A stretch of DNA of 64,000 bases from Ancrocorticia populi. GTDB lineage: Bacteria > Actinomycetota > Actinomycetes > Actinomycetales > Actinomycetaceae. Positions within the stretch are counted from its first letter, which is position 1. Each line of letters opens with the position of its first letter. The DNA lies in NCBI RefSeq assembly GCF_003123745.1, contig NZ_QETB01000001.1, positions 558,001-622,000 of the forward strand. The letters run 5' to 3'. Shown piece by piece: positions 43,650-52,349 of this stretch. The notes under the pieces are model-generated. The model was given only the letters and a program-made list of their open reading frames with translations, did not search any database and was not told the DNA's origin. The position numbers were made by a program, and so were the translations under genes.

Positions 43650-44232
43650 GGAGTCTCGCTTGCCTCAGGAATCTGCAGCCAGAAAGGACGCTCCAACCGG
43701 AGCACAAATTCGGGCGAGGATCAGACAAAACGTCATCATGCTGTGCATGTTCACAATTGTCTATCTTGTACCGATCGGGCTTGCCAGCTCAATGCGAATG
43801 AGGCTTCTTGCGATTGGCATCTTTCTGGCCGTCCTCATCGTAGGTTCGGCCATTGCATTGACTGGAACTCCGTCCCGTCGCATTCCCACATCTCGCGCAG
43901 AGAAATGCGTCGGGTTGACGGCGTTTGGCGAATCAATCGCCGCGATCGTTGGACTCATTGTCGGGTTTGTAACTGGCAACTGGTGGCCTTTCGGGGTGCT
44001 GCTTTTGGGCTCTGTTGCACTTCATTTTATTAGCCTTGCTGTTGCCTTTTTCCGGCGGGCAGACTACATCGCCATCGCGTGCATCTTCATATCTCTCACC
44101 ATGGCGATAGTTAATCCACTTGAGACCTTATGGGATTCATGGGCGATAGCTGGAGCCCTAGCGGCGGCCAGCACGGCGATGTATGTCATCGTAATCGGCC
44201 GCTCATTGCGGCACTCGAATTCTTCTTCGTAA
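43603..44232 (+). CDS. Six-helix membrane protein at the end of the RiPP operon, candidate immunity protein
   Basis: ATG 43603 with GAGAGG upstream is preferred over TTG 43588. The 209-residue protein has a polar N-tail and about six helices (VIMLCMFTIVYLVPIGLA, LLAIGIFLAVLIVGSAIALT, IAAIVGLIVGFVTGNWWPFG, LLLGSVALHFISLAVAFF, IAIACIFISLTMAIV, AGALAAASTAMYVIVIG). I do not recognise the family. It overlaps the second YcaO gene by 47 bases. Being last in a bacteriocin-like operon, self-protection is a reasonable guess only. Confidence 0.7.
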   Translation: MDQAHSPETFRIPSPEESRLPQESAARKDAPTGAQIRARIRQNVIMLCMFTIVYLVPIGLASSMRMRLLAIGIFLAVLIVGSAIALTGTPSRRIPTSRAEKCVGLTAFGESIAAIVGLIVGFVTGNWWPFGVLLLGSVALHFISLAVAFFRRADYIAIACIFISLTMAIVNPLETLWDSWAIAGALAAASTAMYVIVIGRSLRHSNSSS

Positions 44233-44352
44233 CACGAGGAATCTAGCTAAAAATTGCTTTCGTTCTTGGTGTGAGTGGAGCGCTGGGCGTGGTGCTGCCG
44301 ACTCACCGGGCCGTAGACTCAGCATGTACTGAAATGTTCACGAAGGAGCCAA

Positions 44353-45381
44353 ATGAAAGCAATCCTGATCGAGCAAGAGGTGACTAAGGGCCAGATTCTC
44401 AACCATCACGCGGAGGTCCGTAACCTTCCCGAGGACGTTTTGGACGGCGCGGCGGCGCCAGCGGCTGATGCGGCGGTGCCAGCTATGACTGTAGATGTGC
44501 TGTTTTCTGGAGTGAACTATAAGGACGGACTCGCGGTGGGAGGGCGGCCTGGCGTGCTGCGGACAAGCCCGATCATTCCGGGCATTGATCTCGTGGGGCG
44601 GGTGCGAGAATCTGCCGATCCGTGGTTCTCGCCGGGGGATCTAGTGGTGTTGACTGGCGGAGGCATTGGAGAATCGCTCAACGGGGGATTGGCCGAGCGT
44701 GCTCGGGTTTCGAGTGAGTATCTGATCCTCGTTCCCGGCGGTATTACGGCGCGGCAGGCGGCTGCGATTGGGACTGCGGGCTTCACCGCGATGCTCTCAG
44801 TATTAACTCTTGAACGTGAAGGCGTGACGCCCGCCGATGGCCCGGTGGTCGTGACGGGCGCTGCGGGTGGCGTTGGCTCGATTGCCGTGGCGGTGCTGGC
44901 AAAGCTTGGCTATGAGGTGACCGCGCTCAGCGGCCGCGCGGATTCTCAGGGCGATTACCTCCGGAAACTCGGGGCGGCCAATGTGATTGATCGGAGCGAC
45001 ATGGATCAGCCCGGACCACCGCTCCAGAAGCGGCGATGGGGCGGCGGGCTCGACACCGTTGGATCTACCGTCTTAGCGAATGTTCTTGCTCAGACCCGGG
45101 ATGGCGGGGCCGTGACAACCTGCGGTCTCACCGCGGGATCGGACCTGCCAGCAACCGTTATGCCGTTCATCTTGCGGGGAGTGACGGTAGCGGGCGTCAG
45201 CTCCGTGTACACCTCGCGGAGCATTCGTGAGATTGTATGGAATCGGCTGGCGACGGATCTGGATCTATCTCTGCTCGATTCGATGACTACGGAGATAGGG
45301 CTGGATGATGTGCCCCAGCGGGCGGCCGAGATCCTCGACGGCTTGGTCCGAGGCCGCACAGTGGTAGCGATCGGGCGCTAG
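44353..45381 (+). CDS. YhdH/AcuI-like acrylyl-CoA (quinone-type) reductase
   Basis: The 342-residue MDR protein has the N-terminal GVNYKDGLAVGGRPGVLRTS block and PGIDLVGRVRESADPWFSPG, typical of the YhdH/YhfP subgroup. It has the NADPH loop VVVTGAAGGVGSIAVAVLAK and the subgroup ending RGRTVVAIG. YhdH/AcuI enzymes reduce acrylyl-CoA with NADPH. AAGGAG precedes the ATG. It starts 120 bases after the RiPP locus; that gap shows no clear terminator. Confidence 0.86.
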   Translation: MKAILIEQEVTKGQILNHHAEVRNLPEDVLDGAAAPAADAAVPAMTVDVLFSGVNYKDGLAVGGRPGVLRTSPIIPGIDLVGRVRESADPWFSPGDLVVLTGGGIGESLNGGLAERARVSSEYLILVPGGITARQAAAIGTAGFTAMLSVLTLEREGVTPADGPVVVTGAAGGVGSIAVAVLAKLGYEVTALSGRADSQGDYLRKLGAANVIDRSDMDQPGPPLQKRRWGGGLDTVGSTVLANVLAQTRDGGAVTTCGLTAGSDLPATVMPFILRGVTVAGVSSVYTSRSIREIVWNRLATDLDLSLLDSMTTEIGLDDVPQRAAEILDGLVRGRTVVAIGR

Positions 45382-45454
45382 AGCTCCACCGCTTGAACCA
45401 ACGCGGCCCCGTAATCCTGTGTCGCTAGGGACCTGCACCGTGTAACCTCCCAGT

Positions 45455-46474
45455 ATGGTACGGATTGGCATTGTAGGTACGAATTACATCAGCGAGTGGT
45501 TTCTTGCCGCCAGGAAGAGGACCGGCGGAAAGGTTGATCCTGTTGCCGTCTATTCGAGGACGCAGGAGCGAGCCGATGAATTCGCCCAGCAGCAGGATAT
45601 TCCGCTAGCTTTCAGCGATTATGGCCAGATGATTGAAGCGGTGGATGCCGTCTATATCGCGAGCCCTACGAGTGCGCACCGCCTCCAGGCCCTCCAAGCG
45701 ATTGAGAGTGGCAAGCACGTTCTGGTCGAAAAGACGATGGGCGCGTCTTTGGCCGAGGAGCAGGAGATCTTTCAGGCGGCGAAGTCCCGCGGCCTCATCG
45801 CGATGGAGGCAATGCGCCACCTGCATACACCCCACCAGCAGATCATCAGGGATGCCCTCACCAAGATCGGCGCGATCCGATACGCCCAGGTTCAGATGCT
45901 GCAGTATTCGGGTAGGTATGACAAGTTCAGGGAAGGGGAGATCCTTAACGCGTTCCGCCCAGAGCTCGGCAATGCGGCCATCGTAGATATTGGCGTGTAC
46001 TCCCTAGAGTTTGCGTTGGATCTGTTCGGGGAGCCGGAATCATTCACGGGCGCTGGCGTGTTCCTTTCCAACGGGTTCGAGGGATCGGGCACCATTCAGT
46101 TCACCTACGATTCGATGATCGCCGATGTCTCATACTCGAAGATCGTCCAAGGCGTGAACCCAACGGCGATTCACGGCGAAGACGGTACCCTCACGGTCAA
46201 CTACATCGGCGAGCCTTCACGAATCGAGCTCCACCGGCGGGACAGGACCGAGGTGCTTTTAGATCTAGCCAGTGCAGATTCTTCTGGTGAGCTGAAGCGG
46301 CCCGGTGTTTCAGGACAGTTCATTCAAGCGCCGCCAGCGCATCAATCGGACCAGATGCACCACGAGCTTCTGACATTCGCCGCGGCCATTGAATCCGGCA
46401 CGATCGATCCACGCTGGGAGAAGATCACGCTGGCCGCGCGCGGGATCATGGACCGGCAGCTTTCCGTGGGTTAA
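45455..46474 (+). CDS. Gfo/Idh/MocA-family oxidoreductase
   Basis: The 339-residue protein has the N-terminal NAD(P) loop VRIGIVGTNYISEWF, the family motif GKHVLVEKTMGASLAEEQ (E-K-x-M/P/A) and a C-terminal beta-sheet domain with NAAIVDIGVYSLEFALDLFG. The substrate is probably a sugar or polyol derivative. No Shine-Dalgarno precedes ATG 45455, and a TAACCT hexamer lies seven bases upstream, so the transcript may be leaderless. Confidence 0.86.
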   Translation: MVRIGIVGTNYISEWFLAARKRTGGKVDPVAVYSRTQERADEFAQQQDIPLAFSDYGQMIEAVDAVYIASPTSAHRLQALQAIESGKHVLVEKTMGASLAEEQEIFQAAKSRGLIAMEAMRHLHTPHQQIIRDALTKIGAIRYAQVQMLQYSGRYDKFREGEILNAFRPELGNAAIVDIGVYSLEFALDLFGEPESFTGAGVFLSNGFEGSGTIQFTYDSMIADVSYSKIVQGVNPTAIHGEDGTLTVNYIGEPSRIELHRRDRTEVLLDLASADSSGELKRPGVSGQFIQAPPAHQSDQMHHELLTFAAAIESGTIDPRWEKITLAARGIMDRQLSVG

Positions 46475-46519
46475 GCCCGCAAATCTAAGCGAAAGGCCGG
46501 TACCTCGGCAAGTGCCCAT

Positions 46520-46551
46520 CACAAATTGTGTCCAAATTGTGATCTCACAAT
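46520..46551. promoter_or_regulatory. Pair of palindromes upstream of the peptide ABC transporter
   Basis: CACAAATTGTG (46520-46530) and ATTGTGATCTCACAAT (46536-46551) are both perfect inverted repeats sharing the TTGTG arm, about 115 bases upstream of the binding-protein gene. A GAGAT/ATCTC pair follows at 46554-46567. They look like operator sites for a dimeric repressor; none is encoded next to it. Confidence 0.5.
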
Positions 46552-46666
46552 ATGAGATATTCATCTCGCGGAAACATTGAAAGCGCAAGTATTACTCCAT
46601 TGGAATGGCAGGCATTCCGAACGGGGCCTTCGCGCATCTTGGCCTCGTGGAGCGAAGGGAGACTGA

Positions 46667-48301
46667 ATGTCTCGAAACTTCTTCAAGGTGGGAGCGGCAG
46701 CCGCAGCAGTCATGGCATTGACGGCCGCCTGCGCCCAAACCAGCGATTCCGGTGATTCCGGAGATAACACCTCGGGCGGCGATGATTCTTCCGCCATCGC
46801 AGTGGGCACAACGGACAAGGTTTCGAGCCTCGATCCGGCTGGTTCATATGACAATGGCTCGTTCGTAGTGATGAATCAGGTGTATCCGTTCCTGCTGAAC
46901 ACGGTACCGGGCGCGGAGGACATGACTCCAACGCCGGATATAGCAGAATCGGCCGATTTCACCGAGCCAACCGAATACACGGTCAAGCTCAAGGAAGGCC
47001 TCACTTTCGCCAATGGTAACGAGTTGACCTCATCGGACGTCAAGTTCACTTTTGACCGTCAGATCGCCATCAACGATCCCAACGGTCCCGCCAGCCTCTT
47101 AGGTTCGCTCGATTCGATCGAGACCCCTGACGATCTGACGGTGGTATTCCACCTGAAGGCAGCAAATGACCAGACTTTTCCGCAGGTACTGACCAGCCCG
47201 GTGGGTCCGATTGTTGACGAGGACGTGTTCCCGGCGGATGAGATTCTCTCCGATGAGGAGATCGTCAAGGGCGAGCCTTTCGCCGGACAATACACCATCA
47301 CGGATTACAAGCTGAATGAGCTCACTGCCTTCGCTCCGTTCGATGATTACAACGGCTCGCTCGGCGAGGTTGCAAATAGCGGCGTCACTCTGAAGTACTA
47401 CAAGGATTCCAACAACATGAAGTTGGACATCCAGAAGAACGCTATTGATGTGGCCTACCGTTCGCTTTCCGCAACGGACATCGAAGATCTGTCCGGATCG
47501 GACAACGTGGATGTGGTTGAGGGACCAGGCGGCGAAATCCGCTACATCGTCTTCAACTTCAACACGATGCCTTACGGTGCGGATACGGATGATGCCGATC
47601 CGGCCAAGTCACAGGCGGTCCGCGAGGCGGTCGCGAGCTTGGTGGATCGCGATGCGATTGCTACCAACGTGTACAAGGACACCTATTCGCCGCTGTACTC
47701 CTACATTCCCGAGGGTCTGGACGGAGCCACTGACGATTTCAAGGAGAAGTACGGTGACGGCGAAGGCGGCCCAAGCCTCGACGAAGCCACCACGATCCTC
47801 GAAGATGCAGGCGTGGAAACCCCAGTGAACCTGGCGCTTCAGTACAGCCCGGAGCACTACGGTCCTTCCTCAGGTGACGAATACGCCGCGGTGAAGAACC
47901 AGCTTGAAGAAGGCGGTCTCTTCACGGTTGACCTCCAGTCCACCGAATGGGTCCAGTACTCCAAGGATCGTGTTGCGGACGTTTACCCGGCATACCAGCT
48001 CGGCTGGTTCCCCGATTACTCGGATCCGGATAACTTCCTGACCCCGTTCTTCACGGAGAACAACTTCCTCGGTAACCACTATGAAAACGATGAGGTTATC
48101 GATCTGATCAACGATCAGGTTGCAGAGCCGGATCACGATGCCCGCCTCGGTATCCTCGAGCAGATTCAGGACAAGGTATCGGACGATATCTCTACACTGC
48201 CTCTGCTTCAGGGCAAGCAGATCGCCGTAGTTGGGACAGATGTTGATGGTCTTGAGCTTGACGCTTCGTTCAAGCTCCGGGTTTCAACGCTCTCCAAGTA
48301 A
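46667..48301 (+). CDS. Peptide/oligopeptide ABC transporter substrate-binding lipoprotein
   Basis: The 544-residue protein has a lipoprotein signal with lipobox LTAAC (Cys22), an acidic Ser/Gly/Asp linker, then a family 5 extracellular binding fold: VSSLDPAGSYDNGSFVVMNQ near the start, YTVKLKEGLTFANGNELTSS, DVKFTFDRQIA and the C-terminal YQLGWFPDYSDPDNFLTPFF. It binds peptides outside the cell for the DppBCDF-like permease and ATPase downstream. GGGAG precedes the ATG. A long hairpin follows the stop. Confidence 0.93.
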   Translation: MSRNFFKVGAAAAAVMALTAACAQTSDSGDSGDNTSGGDDSSAIAVGTTDKVSSLDPAGSYDNGSFVVMNQVYPFLLNTVPGAEDMTPTPDIAESADFTEPTEYTVKLKEGLTFANGNELTSSDVKFTFDRQIAINDPNGPASLLGSLDSIETPDDLTVVFHLKAANDQTFPQVLTSPVGPIVDEDVFPADEILSDEEIVKGEPFAGQYTITDYKLNELTAFAPFDDYNGSLGEVANSGVTLKYYKDSNNMKLDIQKNAIDVAYRSLSATDIEDLSGSDNVDVVEGPGGEIRYIVFNFNTMPYGADTDDADPAKSQAVREAVASLVDRDAIATNVYKDTYSPLYSYIPEGLDGATDDFKEKYGDGEGGPSLDEATTILEDAGVETPVNLALQYSPEHYGPSSGDEYAAVKNQLEEGGLFTVDLQSTEWVQYSKDRVADVYPAYQLGWFPDYSDPDNFLTPFFTENNFLGNHYENDEVIDLINDQVAEPDHDARLGILEQIQDKVSDDISTLPLLQGKQIAVVGTDVDGLELDASFKLRVSTLSK

Positions 48302-48307
48302 CCAACG

Positions 48308-48350
48308 CAGCTGGGGCCCGAGCGTTCAACGTTCGCTCGGGCCCCAGCTG
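48308..48350 (+). terminator. 17-bp perfect hairpin after the binding-protein gene, probable partial terminator
   Basis: CAGCTGGGGCCCGAGCG (48308-48324) and CGCTCGGGCCCCAGCTG (48334-48350) are exact complements around nine bases. There is no T-run. Placed between binding protein and permease genes, such hairpins usually keep the binding-protein mRNA in excess over the membrane components. Confidence 0.75.
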
Positions 48351-48400
48351 GTTCCCTCACTGGGTTGTTGAGATCTTCTCTAGAAACTGAGGCATAATCT

Positions 48401-49534
48401 ATGGACGCCGAATCAGACTATGTGACCACTGAGAGCAAGGAAGCTGGCGGGGGTGACGAGGGCGGGGAATCCGTCGTCGTCGAAAATAAACCAAAAGAGA
48501 AGAAGCGAAAGGGAGGCGGACTTTCCCGCTACATCCTGATTCGATTCCTTCTGATCTTTCCCACGATTTTCATTCTCGTGACGCTCGTGTTCTTCCTTAT
48601 GAGGGCAACGGGCGATCCGATCACCGCGGCGCTCGGCGGTCGGCTCACGCCATCCCAGCTGCAGGAGCGCATCGCTGAGGCGGGCTACGATCGCCCACTC
48701 ATTGTGCAATACGGTGATTACCTGTGGGGCGTGCTGCACGGAGATTTCGGCACGACTTTCACGGATCACCGCCCGGTGCTGGACATTCTGAAGCTCTACG
48801 GGGCAGGCACCCTCGAACTTGTCCTGTTCTCGCTGATCGTTGCGTTCGCGATTGGCATCCCGCTGGGCATGCTCGCCGCACGCTACCGTGATCGCTGGCC
48901 AGACGCCGTTCTGCGCATCTTCGCGATTCTGGCATACGCCACGCCGGTGTTCTTCCTGGGTCTGATTCTCAAGCTCATCTTCTCGGTGAATCTGGGGATC
49001 CTTCCCACTTCCGGCAGAGTTTCCTCCCAAGGCGAGCTCACAATGTCCAAGATCACCAACCCGTCGGGCCTGTATTTCCTTGATGCCCTCCGCCTCGGGG
49101 ACACCGCTCTCCTCTCCGACGTGCTCCAGCACGCCGTCCTGCCCGCCATCGCGCTGGGCCTGCTGACGGGCGGCGTGTTCCTCCGGCTGGTCCGCACCAA
49201 CCTAATCGGCACCCTTGAGCAGCCATATATCGAATCGGCACGCTCGCGCGGGGTGGGCGAGAACCGGCTGGCGCGCAAGCACGCGCTTCGGCCGGCCCTG
49301 ATCCCCGTCATTACCGTGATGGGCATGCAGATCGCCATGAGCCTTGGCGGCGCCGTGCTCACGGAAACAACCTTCGAATGGGGCGGGCTGGGATACCAGC
49401 TCTCCCAATACATGCAGGCACGTGATTACGTGGCGGTTCAGGGAATCGTCATGATGATGGCCGTGATTGTGGCCGCCGTGAACTTCATCGTGGACATCAT
49501 CGCCGCGTTGATCGATCCCAGAGTGAGGTACTGA
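48401..49534 (+). CDS. Dipeptide ABC transporter permease, DppB-like
   Basis: The 377-residue permease has an unusually long charged N-tail of about 43 residues (Glu/Gly then Lys-rich) before the first helix IRFLLIFPTIFILVTLVFFL. GDPITAALGG and the RPLIVQYGDYLWGVLHGDFG segment are typical DppB features. The EAA loop SARSRGVGENRLARKHALRP contacts the ATPase. Its stop overlaps the start of the DppC-like gene by one base. Confidence 0.92.
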   Translation: MDAESDYVTTESKEAGGGDEGGESVVVENKPKEKKRKGGGLSRYILIRFLLIFPTIFILVTLVFFLMRATGDPITAALGGRLTPSQLQERIAEAGYDRPLIVQYGDYLWGVLHGDFGTTFTDHRPVLDILKLYGAGTLELVLFSLIVAFAIGIPLGMLAARYRDRWPDAVLRIFAILAYATPVFFLGLILKLIFSVNLGILPTSGRVSSQGELTMSKITNPSGLYFLDALRLGDTALLSDVLQHAVLPAIALGLLTGGVFLRLVRTNLIGTLEQPYIESARSRGVGENRLARKHALRPALIPVITVMGMQIAMSLGGAVLTETTFEWGGLGYQLSQYMQARDYVAVQGIVMMMAVIVAAVNFIVDIIAALIDPRVRY

Positions 49535-50586
49535 TGCGCGTTCCCATCATCTCAGATACTCAAGAAACCCCAGAAGAGCCGCGCATCCTTCCCAAGCGCG
49601 AGCACTGGTTCTACCGCCTGCCTATCATTACGGACCTGCGCCGTTCCCATGGGCTGCAGCGGGGAATGCTCGTTGCTGGCCTTCTGCTGACGGCACTGCT
49701 CATTCTCACGGCCATCTTCGCGCCGCTAATCGCGCCGTACAAGTGGGCGCAGACTGGCGATGATAACGGCGCGTTCGGCGCCCAACTGCCGCCGAATGAC
49801 ATCAACATTTGGGGCACCACCGTGGGTGGCTTCGACGTGTTCTCCCGCGTGGTGTGGGGCGCACGCACGGCGGTGTTGGTTATTCTGCTGGCGGTGCTGG
49901 CATCGGCCATCATCGGCGTGATCCTTGGTTTGATCTCCGGCTACATCGGGGGCTGGCTGGACAAGGTCCTAGTCATGATCTGCGATGCCGTGTACGCGTT
50001 CCCGTCGCTGCTGCTGGCCATCGTGCTCTCGATCGTCATCTCGGGCGGTAAATCCAGCGCATGGGGCGGAATATTATCGGCGGCCCTATCGATCACCGTC
50101 GTGTTCATCCCGCAGTACTTCCGCGTGATCCGAGCCGAGGCAGTACGCCTCAAGGCCGAACCGTTCGTGGAGGCCGCGCAAGTGATCGGGGCGCCGCGGC
50201 GGAGCATCATGTTCGGTCACGTGCTGCGCAATTCCACGCGCACCCTGCCACTGATCCTCACGCTCAACTGCTCCGAGGCGATCCTGACGCTCGCCGGCCT
50301 GGGCTTCCTCGGCTTCGGCATCGAGCAGACCGCCGCGGCCGAATGGGGCTATGACCTCAACCGCGCCGTAGCAGACGTTGCCGCCGGAAACTGGTGGACC
50401 GCCGTGTTCCCCGGCCTCGCGATCGTCCTGGCCGTCCTCGGCATCACGCTCGTCGGCGAGTCCATGAACGATTTGAACGATCCCCGGCTACGTACCCGCA
50501 AGCGTACGAAAAAGAAGGCTGGGGTTAAGAACGACGACGACGCCAGCAGCGCAACCGACGCCAGCACACAAGGAGCGCAATCATGA
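49534..50586 (+). CDS. Dipeptide ABC transporter permease, DppC-like
   Basis: The 350-residue protein has the OppC N-terminal region with ILTAIFAPLIAPYKWAQTG, the PPNDINIWGTTVGGFDVFSR loop (the usual GTDxxGRDVxSR region) and the EAA motif EAAQVIGAPRRSIMFGHVLR. The C-terminal tail is Lys/Asp-rich. It forms the channel with the DppB-like partner and overlaps the ATPase gene by four bases (ATGA). Confidence 0.92.
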   Translation: MRVPIISDTQETPEEPRILPKREHWFYRLPIITDLRRSHGLQRGMLVAGLLLTALLILTAIFAPLIAPYKWAQTGDDNGAFGAQLPPNDINIWGTTVGGFDVFSRVVWGARTAVLVILLAVLASAIIGVILGLISGYIGGWLDKVLVMICDAVYAFPSLLLAIVLSIVISGGKSSAWGGILSAALSITVVFIPQYFRVIRAEAVRLKAEPFVEAAQVIGAPRRSIMFGHVLRNSTRTLPLILTLNCSEAILTLAGLGFLGFGIEQTAAAEWGYDLNRAVADVAAGNWWTAVFPGLAIVLAVLGITLVGESMNDLNDPRLRTRKRTKKKAGVKNDDDASSATDASTQGAQS

Positions 50587-52322
50587 GTGCATCTGAATCA
50601 ACTGGGTTTGACGGCGCGCCCTACACCCGTGAGGAGTTCGAGGCGGAACTAGAGCAGCCGCGACGCCTGAAGATCGTGAACCTCGGCGTTGATTTTGCGA
50701 CGGACCACGGGGTTGTGCGGGCCGTTGACGGCGTCTCGCTTTACCTCGATCCGGGTGAAGTCTTGGCGCTCGTGGGGGAATCGGGATCTGGGAAATCGGT
50801 GACCGCGCGCTCCGTGCTGGGACTCCTCCCAGAGACCGCGAGCGCTACCGGCACCATCCTCATCGAGGGTACTGATGTTGTGGGGTTGCACGGGGCTAAG
50901 CTGCGGCAGCTGCGCGGGGAGAGGGCATCCATGGTTTTTCAGGAACCATCCGGATCACTCAATCCCGTCTATCCCATCTGGTGGCAGGTGGGCGAGGGCC
51001 TGAAGGCGCACAACAAGAAGCTGAAGAAAAAGGAGATCCGCGAGCGCGCCGTTACTGCGCTGAAGACGGTGGGCATACCGGACCCTGAGAAGCGAATCGA
51101 CTACTATCCGCATGAATTCTCGGGCGGGCAGAAGCAGCGCATCATGATCGCCATGGCGCTCGCGATGGGGGCTGATCTGATCATCGCTGATGAGCCAACC
51201 ACGGCGCTGGACGTGACGGTTCAGGCCGAGATTCTGGCGCTGCTCCGAAGCATCCGCGATGAGTACAACACCTCGATTCTCCTAATTACGCACAACATGG
51301 GCGTGGTGGCAGATCTGGCGGATTCCGTGGCGGTCATGTATGAGGGCAGGATTATCGAGCGTGCCCCCGCCGAGGAGCTGTTTTACGATCCGCAGCGGCC
51401 CTACACGAAGGCTCTCCTAGCGTCGGTCCCGCATTTGGGGCGGCAATCGGCATCGGCCGTGATGGACGAGGATGCGCGCAAGGAATTGCTTGGGGGCGAG
51501 GTGGTTGTTCAGGCCAAGGCGATGGAGGTGACCTATCCGGGACGCGTGGGCAGCCCCGAGTTCAAGGCGGTGCGAGGAGTGGATCTCACGATTCACCACG
51601 GCGAGGTCTTCGGCTTAGTGGGCGAATCCGGATCGGGCAAAACCACTATCGGGCGAGCAATGGCCGGCCTTGAAGCGGTGACGGGCGGCTCGCTGGAGGT
51701 CCTCGGCTGCCAGATGCGCGGCTTCAAGGAGCGCGATTTCCGCAAGTACCGCAAGGACATCGGGTTTGTGTTCCAGGATCCCGCCACAAGCTTCGATCCG
51801 CAGCGCACGGTTGGCGATGCCATCACTGAGCCGCTCAAGGTGCATAACAAGTTGATGTCCGCGGCGGACCGGAAGGCCCGCGTGGAGGAACTGCTCGATG
51901 CGGTCCAGCTTCCTACTTCTTACGCCTCGCGCTTCCCACATGAGCTTTCGGGTGGCCAGCGCCAGCGAATCTCGCTCGCGCGTGCCTTGGTCTTGCAGCC
52001 CAAGCTGATCATCGCGGACGAGCCGACCTCCGCCCTAGACGTCTCCGTTCAAGCCAAGGTCCTCAAGCTATTCAAGGAGCTTCAGGAGGAGTTCGAGTTC
52101 GCCTGCCTGTTTATCACGCATGATCTCGCGGTTGTGGACATGGTGGCGCACCGAATTGGCGTGCTCTATCAGGGCGAGATGATCGAATCCGGCATGGGAA
52201 CCGATGTGCTCTCGCGTCCTCAGCACGAGTACACGAAGCGGTTGATCGCCTCGTTGCCGGTGCCGGACCCGCGGGCACAGGAGGTGCGGCGGGCGGAATT
52301 TGAGAAGTACGTGCGCCCCTAG
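50583..52322 (+). CDS. Fused dual ATPase of the dipeptide transporter (DppD-DppF)
   Basis: The 579-residue protein carries two complete ABC ATPase domains. The first has Walker A GESGSGKS at 65-72, signature FSGGQKQRIMIAMAL and DEPTTALDVT. The second has Walker A GESGSGKT near 346, signature LSGGQRQRISLARAL and DEPTSALDVS. Each is followed by the oligopeptide-type PYTKALL/EYTKRLI tail. Most bacteria encode these as two genes; fusion is common in actinobacteria. It energises the DppBC-like channel. Confidence 0.94.
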   Translation: MSASESTGFDGAPYTREEFEAELEQPRRLKIVNLGVDFATDHGVVRAVDGVSLYLDPGEVLALVGESGSGKSVTARSVLGLLPETASATGTILIEGTDVVGLHGAKLRQLRGERASMVFQEPSGSLNPVYPIWWQVGEGLKAHNKKLKKKEIRERAVTALKTVGIPDPEKRIDYYPHEFSGGQKQRIMIAMALAMGADLIIADEPTTALDVTVQAEILALLRSIRDEYNTSILLITHNMGVVADLADSVAVMYEGRIIERAPAEELFYDPQRPYTKALLASVPHLGRQSASAVMDEDARKELLGGEVVVQAKAMEVTYPGRVGSPEFKAVRGVDLTIHHGEVFGLVGESGSGKTTIGRAMAGLEAVTGGSLEVLGCQMRGFKERDFRKYRKDIGFVFQDPATSFDPQRTVGDAITEPLKVHNKLMSAADRKARVEELLDAVQLPTSYASRFPHELSGGQRQRISLARALVLQPKLIIADEPTSALDVSVQAKVLKLFKELQEEFEFACLFITHDLAVVDMVAHRIGVLYQGEMIESGMGTDVLSRPQHEYTKRLIASLPVPDPRAQEVRRAEFEKYVRP

Positions 52323-52349
52323 TCCATCCCCAAGGAGCAGAATAGAACC

